Position numbers and translations under genes: made by a program
Part shown: positions 8,842 to 16,280 of the stretch, in pieces
How positions within the stretch are numbered: position 1 is the first letter of the stretch
How the letters are laid out: the number at the start of each line of letters is the position of its first letter
Notes under the pieces: generated by a model
The model's input: the letters and a program-made list of their open reading frames with translations, nothing else
The model's database searches: none
What the model was told of the DNA's origin: nothing
NCBI RefSeq assembly: GCF_036010665.1
Contig: NZ_CP108581.1
Coordinates: forward strand, 4,569,501 to 4,633,500
Length of the DNA: 64,000 nt
Reading direction: 5' to 3'
Source: Microbispora sp. NBC_01189
GTDB taxonomy: Bacteria > Actinomycetota > Actinomycetes > Streptosporangiales > Streptosporangiaceae

Positions 8842-9207
8842 TCAGGCCGCGTCGTCGGCAGCGTGACTCACTGCCCAGCCCGCGACACCGCGCGCGGCGA
8901 TGTTGCGGGCAGCGTTGACGTCGGCGTGCTCAGCGAAGCCGCACGACGTGCAGGCGAAGGTGGCCTGGTCGGGCCGGTTCCTTTTGTCCACGTGCCCGCA
9001 TGAGGAGCAGGTCTGGGAGGTGTAGGCCGGATCCACATGGATCACGGCGACTCCGGCGCGGGCCGCCTTGTCGGCGATGAAGCTTCCCAGCTGGTGGAAG
9101 CTCCACGAATGCAGCGTGACCCGCTGGGGCTTGCGGATGCTTCCAGCGCCGCCGCCTGCTCGGGCGTCGGCAGGAGTTTCACCTGCACCACCAGCCTCAC
9201 ATCGCAC
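8842..9207 (-). pseudogene. tnpB: TnpB (IS200/IS605 OrfB) C-terminal fragment
   Basis: The reading frame holds only the C-terminal third of a TnpB: HSWSFHQLGSFIADKAARAG, the zinc finger CSSCGHVDKRNRPDQATFAC-TSCG and the last RuvC acidic residue in HADVNAARNI. The N-terminal and first two RuvC motifs are missing, so it is a decayed relic. With the ISL3 tail next to it, it marks an insertion hot spot at the left edge of the kynurenine block. Confidence 0.85.
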
Positions 9208-9283
9208 ACACTACCGGTTGGCCCATGTCACCTCGATGGGAACCGAACCTGACGTCCGGACAGAAAACCCACGTCAGGGAAGC

Positions 9284-9316
9284 GATTCCTCTCGGGCGTG
9301 AACGCCCGGGGTTCCT
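9284..9316 (+). repeat. TnpB-element right-end-like hairpin (scar A)
   Basis: The element starts CGATTCCTCTC, followed by a short stem (CGGGCGT / ACGCCCG) and GGGTTCC. The CGATTCCTC start is shared with two hairpins at 10676 and 14884, and the layout is that of IS605-type right ends. No intact tnpB precedes it on this strand. The other 75 or so bases between 9208 and 9283 hold nothing I recognise. Confidence 0.5.
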
Positions 9317-9348
9317 CGCTGGTTGTCGACGACACGTGAAAAAAAACT

Positions 9349-9453
9349 GGTTCTGGCACTGATTTCGTGCGTTGACCCGTCTCAGTCGGCGAGGAGGATG
9401 CGTTTGCGCAGGAGGTCGGGGTTGGCTCGGCCGTACATCTGCCGCTTGAGCCG
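9349..9453 (-). mobile_element. ISL3-family right-end remnant with transposase C-terminus
   Basis: On the minus strand 9453-9382 encodes the last 23 residues of an ISL3 transposase (RLKRQMYGRANPDLLRKRIL and LAD, then stop), a tail typical of that family. Just beyond the stop, GGTTCTGGCACTGATTTCGTGC at 9349-9370, read inward as two parts, looks like the terminal inverted repeat. The rest of the transposase is gone. The formamidase gene begins only about 20 bases away. Confidence 0.65.
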
Positions 9454-9473
9454 GCCCCCTCGCGGGGGTGCCG

Positions 9474-10250
9474 TCAGGCCGGTCCCGGATGCTCCACCAG
9501 GGCGAGCGCCCTGGTGGGGCTGCCCGAGCCGCCCACGATGGGCAGCGGCCCCACCATCAGCACGGCGCCGGTGGGCGGCAGCAGGGAGAGGTTGCGCAGC
9601 TGCGTCAGACCGTACTTCCCCGCGCCGTGGAAGTACCAGTGACACGGGTAGGGACGGTCGGCGAACTCGCCCGCGAGGCCGGCGTCGGTGCCGACGGTCT
9701 CCACGCCGATGCCGATCACCGGGGTCCGCTCGGCCAGCCAGCGCGCGCACTCCGGCGCTACGCCGGGCGTGTGCCCCTCGTTCAGGAACCGTGCCGGGTC
9801 CTCACGGCGGGTGTCCCAGCCGGTGCGGTAGAGCAGCCAGCCGCCCTCCGGAAGCTCGCCGTGGCTCTCCTGCCAGCGCTCGACGTGCTCGCGGCGCAGC
9901 AGGAAGTCGGGGTCGTCCGCCGCCTCCGCGGTGAAGTCGAGCACGACTGCCGGGCCCACGAGACGCCCGGGCGGCACCTCCGACACGTCGTGGGTGCCCT
10001 TGCCCGACAGCCAGTGCACGGGCGCGTCGAAGTGCGTGCCCGTGTGCTCCGACAGGCGGATGTTGTTCCAGTAGACGGTGGGCCCGGCGGCGTCGTAGTC
10101 GCTGATGACCTCACGGGAGAACGGCCACGGCTGGCCCCGCTCCGGCGGAAGCTGGATGATCGGCGTCCGCTCGGAGAGCGGAGCGGTGAGGTCGACGACC
10201 TCGACGACGCCGCGGCGCATCGCGTGGACGAGTTCGGTGAGCAGGCCCAT
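9474..10250 (-). CDS. Cyclase-family metal hydrolase, probable kynurenine formamidase
   Basis: 258 residues with the family metal motif HTGTHFDAPVHWL (about residues 69-81) and the second metal and active-site segments around HVERWQESHG and the ARWLAE region. Bacterial KynB-type formamidases of this family hydrolyse N-formylkynurenine to kynurenine plus formate. It ends the leftward operon with the kynureninase-like, TDO-like, FAD hydroxylase and Rieske genes, one base after the Rieske stop, which supports the kynurenine role. Other cyclase-family members act on different esters and amides, so the substrate rests on context. Confidence 0.75.
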   Translation of the reverse strand: MGLLTELVHAMRRGVVEVVDLTAPLSERTPIIQLPPERGQPWPFSREVISDYDAAGPTVYWNNIRLSEHTGTHFDAPVHWLSGKGTHDVSEVPPGRLVGPAVVLDFTAEAADDPDFLLRREHVERWQESHGELPEGGWLLYRTGWDTRREDPARFLNEGHTPGVAPECARWLAERTPVIGIGVETVGTDAGLAGEFADRPYPCHWYFHGAGKYGLTQLRNLSLLPPTGAVLMVGPLPIVGGSGSPTRALALVEHPGPA

Positions 10251-10251
10251 G

Positions 10252-10662
10252 TCAGGCCACCATGATCTCGTCGCCGGACACCTTCAGCTTGAAGGCGGGC
10301 AGCGGCTGGTCCGCCGGGCCGAAGGTGACCGAGCCGTCGGCGATCGCGAACCTGCTGATGTGGCAGGGGCAGACGATCTCGCCGTCCGACACCTCGTCCA
10401 CCCGGCAGCCCCGGTGGGTGCACAGGGCGGAGAACGCCTTGAAGGTGCCGGCCTCCGGCTGCGTCACCACGACGTCGAGGTCGGAGAGCACGTGGCCGCC
10501 GCCGACGGGGACGTCTGCGGTCCGGCCGAGGGAGGTGCCGCTCGGCGGCGCGTCCGCCGTACGGGCGACCTCGCACCCGGAGAGCGCGGCGGTCGCGGCG
10601 GCGGCCGCGGCCGCCGCGCCCGTTCCCGCGAGCACGGCGCGTCGGCTGTAGGTGGGACTCAT
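10252..10662 (-). CDS. Exported Rieske [2Fe-2S] lipoprotein
   Basis: 136 residues. The N-terminus has a twin-arginine signal (YSRRAVLAGTG) and a lipobox (AALSGC), so the mature protein should be lipid-anchored outside the membrane. The Rieske motifs CTHRGC and CPCHIS are both intact. It is a small soluble-type Rieske domain without a catalytic iron domain. Its place inside a tryptophan-catabolism operon is odd, because its partners are cytosolic. The RBS GGAGG before ATG 10662 comes from a hairpin element that also precedes the kynureninase-like gene. Confidence 0.88.
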   Translation of the reverse strand: MSPTYSRRAVLAGTGAAAAAAAATAALSGCEVARTADAPPSGTSLGRTADVPVGGGHVLSDLDVVVTQPEAGTFKAFSALCTHRGCRVDEVSDGEIVCPCHISRFAIADGSVTFGPADQPLPAFKLKVSGDEIMVA

Positions 10663-10675
10663 CGGTTACCTCCGG

Positions 10676-10706
10676 AGAAGACTCCCGCCTCCGGCGGGGA
10701 GGAATC
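10676..10706 (-). repeat. Hairpin element B upstream of the Rieske gene
   Basis: Read on the minus strand it starts CGATTCCTC, forms a stem CCCGCC/GGCGGG with a 3-nt loop, then runs through GTCTTCTCCGGAGG, whose last bases are the Rieske ribosome-binding site. It matches element C at 14884-14920 almost base for base. It is either a TnpB right-end scar or a shared 5'-UTR regulator. Confidence 0.55.
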
Positions 10707-10740
10707 GGACCTGGGTGGGAGGGGTGGGAGGAGGCGGCGG

Positions 10741-12348
10741 TCAGCCCTTCGCGAGCGAGAGCTCCCCGGCGGACGCCGAGGCGCGCAGGGCGGACGCGAA
10801 CCGCTCGCCGGAGCCGCCGGTGGCGGACAGGTGGCCGTCGGGCCGGGCCAGCCACCACACCGGCTGGTCCAGCCCGCCGTACGTGCCCGGCAGCGCCTGC
10901 CCGGCGGCCCGGGCGAGGGTGGTCCCGGCGGGCGCCGCGGCGGCGGGGGCGTCCGGGGGGACCACGATCACGAGGCGGGCGGGAAGAACCCACGGGCGCG
11001 CCCGCGCGGCCTCGACCACCGGCAGCGCCTCGGCCACGCCGGGCGCGAAGACCAGACCGGTGAAGCCCTGGCCGAGGAGCCGGCGCAGCCGGGTCGGCAC
11101 GCCGTCCACCGTGACCTCGCCGTCGGGCGCGAACGCTCCCAGCAGCGGATGTCCCCGCTCGACGATGGGGGAGTCGGTGTAGGTGTGGGGCTCGGCCATC
11201 CTGCCGCTGTTGACGTGGCGGCGGGCGAGGCCGAGGATGCGCGACAGGCGCAGCAGCGCCGCGCGGGCCCACCGCCTGACCAGGTTGGGCGGCACCATGA
11301 AGCGGATGGTCGCCTCGGTCACCCGCAGGTTCTCCAGCGCGGCGGCGTACCGCTCGGTGTGGTAGCTGTCCAGCAGTTCCTCGCCGCCGCGGCCCGAAAG
11401 CACGAGCGCGAGCTTCCAGGCGAGGTTGTCGGCGTCCTGGATGCCGCTGTTCATGCCGCGCGAGCCGTACGGCGGCAGCGCGTGCGCCGCGTCGCCGGCG
11501 AACAGCACCCGGCCCACCCGGAGCCGCTCGACCACCCGCTGGTGGAAGCGGTAGGTGCTGACCCAGTCCACCTCGTACGGGATGTCGCCGATGACCGCCC
11601 TGACCCGCTGGTCGAACCGGCCGTCGGCGCGCTCGGCGTCGATGTCGGCGTCCGGAGGCAACTGCCAGTCGATGCGCCAGATGTCGTGCGGCTGCGGGTG
11701 CATGACGAGCTGCCGGCCGGGGTTGAAGTGCGGGTCGTAGTGGAAGTGCCGCTCCCGCGCCAGCGGCAGCTTCGCCTTGATGTCCGTGATGAGGAACCGG
11801 TCGCGGTGGGTGTAGCCGGTCCACCGGACGCCCATCAGCTCCCGGAGCCTGCTGCGCACGCCGTCGCAGGCGACCAGGTAGGAGAAGGCGAGCTCCCGCT
11901 CGCCCGTGCCGGTGCGCACGCGGACGGCCACGCCGTCCCCGTCCTGGCGCACGTCGGTCACCTCGTGGTCCCACCGCAGGTCGCAGAGGGGTTCGGCCTC
12001 CGCCGCCCGCACCAGGATCTGCTCGATGCGGTGCTGGGAGATGTTGACGAACGGCCCGAAGCCGGGGCCGCGGGGATACTCGGCCGCCCTGATCTCCCGG
12101 TTGCGCACGTAGGTCCGGGCGACGTCCCAGGTCACGCCCTCCTCGGCGATCGGGTCCGCGCAGCCGAACTTGTCCAGCACCTCCAGCACGTCGCCCTGGA
12201 TCAGGCACGCCTTGGACCCCTGCTTGACCAGGTGCGGGCTCGCCTCCAGCAGCACGCACGGCACGCCCTGACCGGCGAGCCGCAGCGCCGCGACCAGTCC
12301 CACCGGCCCGGCGCCGACGATGCCGACCGGTGCCTCGACTCCGCTCAC
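10741..12348 (-). CDS. FAD-dependent aromatic hydroxylase (class A, MhpA/phenol-hydroxylase type)
   Basis: 535 residues; the GTG start at 12348 overlaps the upstream stop (GTGA). The Rossmann FAD motif is GIVGAGPVGLVAALRLAGQG at about residues 8-27, the DG motif is LVACDGVRSRL, and the second FAD motif is VLFAGDAAHALPPYGSRGMN. A thioredoxin-like C-terminal domain follows, as in the phenol-hydroxylase group. In this operon the natural inference is ring hydroxylation of kynurenine or an anthranilate to a 3-hydroxy product, but classic kynurenine 3-monooxygenase is a different subgroup. A flavin reductase is encoded at 22706, although class A enzymes do not need one. Confidence 0.82.
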   Translation of the reverse strand: MSGVEAPVGIVGAGPVGLVAALRLAGQGVPCVLLEASPHLVKQGSKACLIQGDVLEVLDKFGCADPIAEEGVTWDVARTYVRNREIRAAEYPRGPGFGPFVNISQHRIEQILVRAAEAEPLCDLRWDHEVTDVRQDGDGVAVRVRTGTGERELAFSYLVACDGVRSRLRELMGVRWTGYTHRDRFLITDIKAKLPLARERHFHYDPHFNPGRQLVMHPQPHDIWRIDWQLPPDADIDAERADGRFDQRVRAVIGDIPYEVDWVSTYRFHQRVVERLRVGRVLFAGDAAHALPPYGSRGMNSGIQDADNLAWKLALVLSGRGGEELLDSYHTERYAAALENLRVTEATIRFMVPPNLVRRWARAALLRLSRILGLARRHVNSGRMAEPHTYTDSPIVERGHPLLGAFAPDGEVTVDGVPTRLRRLLGQGFTGLVFAPGVAEALPVVEAARARPWVLPARLVIVVPPDAPAAAAPAGTTLARAAGQALPGTYGGLDQPVWWLARPDGHLSATGGSGERFASALRASASAGELSLAKG

Positions 12349-13712
12349 GGCGCCCTCCTCGTCTCCTTGTCGGCCTCCAGGACGGCCTCGCCGTCCGCGT
12401 GCAGGCCGTTGCCGTTGCCGTTGGTGCTCACGCCGTTGCTGTTCATGCCGTTGCTGTTCATGCCGGTGCCGGGCACGCCGTTCTGCAGGGTGCGGAACAC
12501 CGGCAGGTCGCGGACGGCCGCCAGGTACGGCGTGCCCTGCGTGTATCCGGTGCCGGAGGCCTCGCCCAGCATGCGCACGGCCAGCCGGTAGTGGGTCTGG
12601 CGCCAGCGGGCGAGGGTCCGCGCGAAGGACTCCATCGCCGCCCCGAGCCGTACGCGGTCCGGCTCGGGCACGCCGGAGCCGAGCAGCGCGGCGCAGGCCT
12701 CGTCCAGGGTCTCCTGACCGGCCAGCACCCGCATGCGCACGTCCGGCACCGAGAAGTACGCCTGCGAGTCGATCCGGCCCGGGTCGGGCATGCTGCACAG
12801 CGACTCGACCAGCTTGTAGTTGCGCGACTGGATCGCGCTGGCGCCCTCGGTGAACTGGCGGAAGGTGCGGAACGCCTCGACCTGCATGGTGGCGAGCATC
12901 GAGAAGAGCGGTCCCGACTCCTCCAGTGCGGCCCGGGAGCCGTCGAGGAAGTACACCGCCCGGTCCACCTCGCCCTGCCGCAGCGCCGCGATCGCGCCGC
13001 GCAGGTGCGTGGACAGCAGCGCGAAGGTGGTCTCGAACGCCTGGAGCACGCGCAGGAAGAGATACTCGTCGTGGATGGTGTCGACGGGCAGGATGCTCAG
13101 CTTCATGGCCCGCCGCTCGGCGAAGGACATGTCGCCGCGGACCGCCGCGCACGCCTGGCGGGCCTGGTCGGCGGGGCCCACCTCGGTCAGCCCCGCGTCG
13201 AGCGCCATCCGGCCCAGCACCGGCCGCAGCACCCGCAGCCCGTGCCGGTAGCGCTTGCCGACCAGGGCCGCGTCCGGCCGCATGCGGGGCAGCAGCGTCG
13301 TACGGCCGTCCCGGGCGGCCAGCTCGAAGGCCAGCGCGTCGGCCACGAGCTGGGCGATCAGCCGGTCGCACCGAGGCCGCGCGAAGAGGGCCTGCTCCAG
13401 GGGATCGTCCGGCCCGGGAAGCTGGAGCAGCGACAGCGCCAGATACGTCGGGTAGTCGTAGCGCTGGTCGGGTTTGTCCAGGGCGGTGTCGAGGAAACTG
13501 GCGAGCGTGTGGACGTGCGGCCACGGTCCGTGCAGCGACGGCAGCAGCGTCCGCGCCTCCGCCAGCATCCGGAGCAGTTCCGGGGGCACGAAGTGTTTGC
13601 CGACGTGGTGATATTCGCGCACCACCGCGGCGTAGGGGAACTTCATGAGGTCGGGCTTGCGCAGCCAGGAGCTCAGCTCAGCTGTGGACACGGACACCAC
13701 CGCACGATCCAT
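12345..13712 (-). CDS. Divergent tryptophan 2,3-dioxygenase-superfamily heme enzyme
   Basis: 455 residues, well above the usual 280-300. TDO hallmarks remain: DEYLFLRVLQAFETTF, MQVEAFRTFRQFTEGASAIQ, and RWRQTHYRLAVRML with GTGYTQGTPYL, which contains the presumed proximal heme His near residue 370. In canonical TDO the first motif reads VHQ with a distal His; here it is VLQ, so the distal His is Leu. The C-terminal 40 residues are an Asn-Gly-rich repeat tail. It is second in the kynurenine operon. With a canonical TDO at 16279 it may act on a modified tryptophan or run different chemistry (MarE is a known divergent relative). Confidence 0.7.
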   Translation of the reverse strand: MDRAVVSVSTAELSSWLRKPDLMKFPYAAVVREYHHVGKHFVPPELLRMLAEARTLLPSLHGPWPHVHTLASFLDTALDKPDQRYDYPTYLALSLLQLPGPDDPLEQALFARPRCDRLIAQLVADALAFELAARDGRTTLLPRMRPDAALVGKRYRHGLRVLRPVLGRMALDAGLTEVGPADQARQACAAVRGDMSFAERRAMKLSILPVDTIHDEYLFLRVLQAFETTFALLSTHLRGAIAALRQGEVDRAVYFLDGSRAALEESGPLFSMLATMQVEAFRTFRQFTEGASAIQSRNYKLVESLCSMPDPGRIDSQAYFSVPDVRMRVLAGQETLDEACAALLGSGVPEPDRVRLGAAMESFARTLARWRQTHYRLAVRMLGEASGTGYTQGTPYLAAVRDLPVFRTLQNGVPGTGMNSNGMNSNGVSTNGNGNGLHADGEAVLEADKETRRAP

Positions 13713-14877
13713 GCTTGCTTCGGTACGCCGAGACGGCCGCGCACAGGGCCGCGACGTCGCCGGCGTCGTTGTAGAAATGACACGAGATCCGGACGTACCG
13801 GCCTCGTGGGCTCACGCTGACGCCGTGCTCGGCGAGGAACCGGGCCAGCGACTCGGGGTCGGGGTCGAGGAGACAGAGGTGCGCGCCGCGGGCCCGCCGG
13901 GGCGGCAGGACGACCTGCTCGCCCCGCTCGCGCAGGCTTCCGGCGGCCAGGTCGGTCAGGGCCAGCACGTGGTCCCGCACCTCGGCGAGGTCGAGCGGCT
14001 CGACGAGGTCGAACCCCGCGTTGGCCGCGTAGGCCGCCGGCACCGCGGGCGTCCCGGTCTCGAACCGGGTGGCAGCGGCGGGGAAGTCCAGCAGGCACGG
14101 GTCGAAGGCGAAGGGATCGACGCGCCCGAACCACCCGGTCAGCACGGGATCGAGACCGAGGGACCCGGGCGCGCGTACGTAGAGGAAGGCCAGGCCGGGC
14201 AGGCCGAGCAGATACTTCATCGTGCCGGCCACCAGGAAGTCGCAGCCGAGTTCGTCCACCCGTACGGGCCGGACCCCCACGGCCTGGTAGGCGTCCACGA
14301 ACACCGGAGCCCCGGCGGCGTGCGCGACCGCCGCGATCTCGGCGACCGGCATGACGCGGCCCTCGGCGTAGGTCACCAGCGGCACCGACACCAGCCGGGT
14401 GCGATCGTCGATCAGCGCGGCGTAGTCGCCGGCAGGATTGTCCGTACTGTCGGCGGTATCGTCCACGGGTTCCCCGGCAGGGGGGGCGTGGACGACCTCC
14501 GTGCCGTCGCGTCCCTGCGCGAGCCACACGTGGGAGATCGACGGGAACTCCGCCGCGCTGCTCACGATCCGGTGCCGTCCGCGCCGGCCCAGGGTGGAGG
14601 CCACCTGGTAGGCCCCGACGGAGGCGTTGGGCACCACGGCCACGCGCTCGGCGTCGGCGCCGACGAGCCGGGCGAACCGGGCGCGCGCCCGGTCGACCTG
14701 CCGCGAGAACCGCTCCCAGGCACCGGCTCCCAGGGTCATGTCCGCCGCCATCCGCCCAAGCGCGTGGTCGAGGTCGGTGGAGCGGGCGCCCAGGCCGCAA
14801 CTCGACAGGTGCACCGTGCGTTCCAGCATCGGGAAGCGCCGCCGGAACGCCGCCGCGGCGCTGCTCGTGCCGCTCAT
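13678..14877 (-). CDS. Class V PLP enzyme, probable kynureninase
   Basis: 399 residues from ATG 14877 (ribosome site GGAGG, 6-nt spacing). Fold-type I class V features: VDAYQAVGVRPVRVDELGCDFL, the PLP Lys in VAGTMKYLLGLPG, then GWFGRVDPFAFDP and RFETGTPAVPA, an arrangement shared with kynureninases and cysteine-desulfurase-like enzymes. The operon context (TDO, formamidase, hydroxylase) favours cleavage of kynurenine or 3-hydroxykynurenine to (3-hydroxy)anthranilate plus Ala. The 3' end overlaps the TDO-like gene by 35 nt. An aminotransferase or lyase of another substrate is the alternative. TnpB has inserted just upstream and may have replaced its native promoter. Confidence 0.65.
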   Translation of the reverse strand: MSGTSSAAAAFRRRFPMLERTVHLSSCGLGARSTDLDHALGRMAADMTLGAGAWERFSRQVDRARARFARLVGADAERVAVVPNASVGAYQVASTLGRRGRHRIVSSAAEFPSISHVWLAQGRDGTEVVHAPPAGEPVDDTADSTDNPAGDYAALIDDRTRLVSVPLVTYAEGRVMPVAEIAAVAHAAGAPVFVDAYQAVGVRPVRVDELGCDFLVAGTMKYLLGLPGLAFLYVRAPGSLGLDPVLTGWFGRVDPFAFDPCLLDFPAAATRFETGTPAVPAAYAANAGFDLVEPLDLAEVRDHVLALTDLAAGSLRERGEQVVLPPRRARGAHLCLLDPDPESLARFLAEHGVSVSPRGRYVRISCHFYNDAGDVAALCAAVSAYRSKHGSCGGVRVHS

Positions 14878-14883
14878 CAAGAT

Positions 14884-14920
14884 CCTCCGGGGAGACCCCC
14901 GCCTTCGGGCGGGAGAGGAA
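14884..14920 (-). repeat. Hairpin element C upstream of the kynureninase-like gene
   Basis: On the minus strand: CGATTCCTCTCC, stem CCCGCC/GGCGGG, then GTCTCCCCGGAGG, which supplies the ribosome site of the 14877 start. It is nearly identical to element B. It lies on the opposite strand to the intact TnpB and just outside it. Confidence 0.55.
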
Positions 14921-15026
14921 TCGGGCTCCCTGCGGAGCGGGGCATGGGTCGGGGGTTCACCGTTAGTTGGAGTTCCATGCGAACAAACATGCGATTCTTG
15001 GCTGATCGGCTGGCATGCTTTGCGGC

Positions 15027-16157
15027 ATGGCACAGATCGTGAAGCGGGGCTATCGGTACCGCTTCTACCCGACCCCGAAGCAGGCCGCCGAGCTTGCCCG
15101 GACGTTCGGGTGCGTGCGCCTGGTGTACAACAAGGCGCTGGAGGAACGGACCCGCGCCTACACCTTGGAAGGCCGCCGGGTCTCCTATGGAGAGTCGTCG
15201 GCCTTGCTGACGGCGTGGAAGCGTACAGAGGAGCTGGCGTTCCTGGCTGAGGTGTCCTGTGTGCCGTTGCAGCAGGCGTTGCGGCACCTGCAGGCTGCGT
15301 TCGCGAATTTCTTTGCCAAGCGGGCCAAATATCCGGTGTTCAAGTCGCGTAAGAAGTCGCGGGCGTCGGCCGAGTACACCCGCTCGGCGTTCCGCTGGCG
15401 CGATGGTCGGCTCACGCTGGCGAAGATGGACGCCCCGCTGGACATCGTGTGGTCGCGTCCGCTTCCGGAGGGCGCGGAGCCGTCCACGGTGACCGTGAGC
15501 ATGGACGCGGCCGGGCGGTGGTTCGTGTCCCTCCTGGTGGAAGAGACGATCCGCCCCCTCACCCCCGGCGGGGACGTGGTTGGGGTGGACGTGGGGATCA
15601 GCAGCCTGGTGGCCCTGTCCCGCCCGATCCCCGGGGTGACCGACCAGGACGGAAAGGTCGCCAACCCCGGGCATGAGCGGGCCGATCGCAAGCGCCTGGC
15701 TAAGGCCCAGCGCTCGCTGGCGCGCAAAGCGGCGGGCAGCGCGAACCGGGCCAGGGCCAGGGTGAAGGTCGCCCGCGTGTACGCGCGGATCGCCGACCGG
15801 CGCTGGGACTTCCTGCACAAGCTGTCGACTCGGCTCGTCCGCGATAACCAAGTGGTCGTGATCGAGGACCTGACCGTCCGCGCCATGGTCAAGAACCACT
15901 CGCTGGCCCGCGCCATCTCCGACGCTTCCTGGCGGGAGCTGCGGTCGATGCTGGAGTACAAGACGGCCTGGTACGGGCGGGAACTGGTCGTGATCGACCG
16001 GTGGTTTCCCTCTTCCAAACGGTGCTCGGCCTGCGGGGCACTGCAGAAGTCGATGCCGCTGCACGTCCGGACCTGGGAGTGCGCCTGCGGCGCGGTCCAT
16101 GACCGGGACGTCAACGCCGCCAAGAACATCCTCGCCGCCGGGCTGGCGGAGAGGTGA
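15027..16157 (+). CDS. tnpB: TnpB RNA-guided nuclease (IS200/IS605 family), intact
   Basis: 376 residues from ATG 15027 (an ATG at 15015 is also in frame). The N-terminal RuvC-associated domain begins KRGYRYRFYPTPKQ. The three catalytic acids are present: Asp in VGVDVGISSL (about 187), Glu in VVIEDLTV (about 277) and Asp in HDRDVNAAKN (about 357). The zinc finger is CSACG with CACG. Length and motifs fit an active TnpB, which cuts DNA using an omega-RNA made from the element's right end. No TnpA is present, so the element is non-autonomous. It splits the TDO gene (16279) from the rest of the kynurenine operon on the other strand. Its left boundary, somewhere in 14930-15010, cannot be fixed. 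Confidence 0.93.
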   Translation: MAQIVKRGYRYRFYPTPKQAAELARTFGCVRLVYNKALEERTRAYTLEGRRVSYGESSALLTAWKRTEELAFLAEVSCVPLQQALRHLQAAFANFFAKRAKYPVFKSRKKSRASAEYTRSAFRWRDGRLTLAKMDAPLDIVWSRPLPEGAEPSTVTVSMDAAGRWFVSLLVEETIRPLTPGGDVVGVDVGISSLVALSRPIPGVTDQDGKVANPGHERADRKRLAKAQRSLARKAAGSANRARARVKVARVYARIADRRWDFLHKLSTRLVRDNQVVVIEDLTVRAMVKNHSLARAISDASWRELRSMLEYKTAWYGRELVVIDRWFPSSKRCSACGALQKSMPLHVRTWECACGAVHDRDVNAAKNILAAGLAER

Positions 16158-16280
16158 AACGCCTGGGGAGCTGGTGTAAGACCTCAACGAGAGTCCTCTC
16201 GGACGGGGCGACCGGCGGTGAATCAGGAAGCCCGACCGGCGACGGTTGGAATCCCCTCCCTTCAGGGAGGGGAGGATGTC
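16158..16280 (+). ncRNA. Putative omega-RNA / right end of the TnpB element
   Basis: Downstream of tnpB lie GTAAGACC, TGAATCAGGAAGCC and a terminal hairpin CCCCTCCC-TTCA-GGGAGGGG (16253-16272), ending GGATGTCAA. These are standard pieces of IS605 right ends, from which omega-RNA scaffolds derive. The guide would start just past this end, near 16281, which is inside the 3' end of the TDO gene in antisense. No expression can be seen from sequence. Confidence 0.65.
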
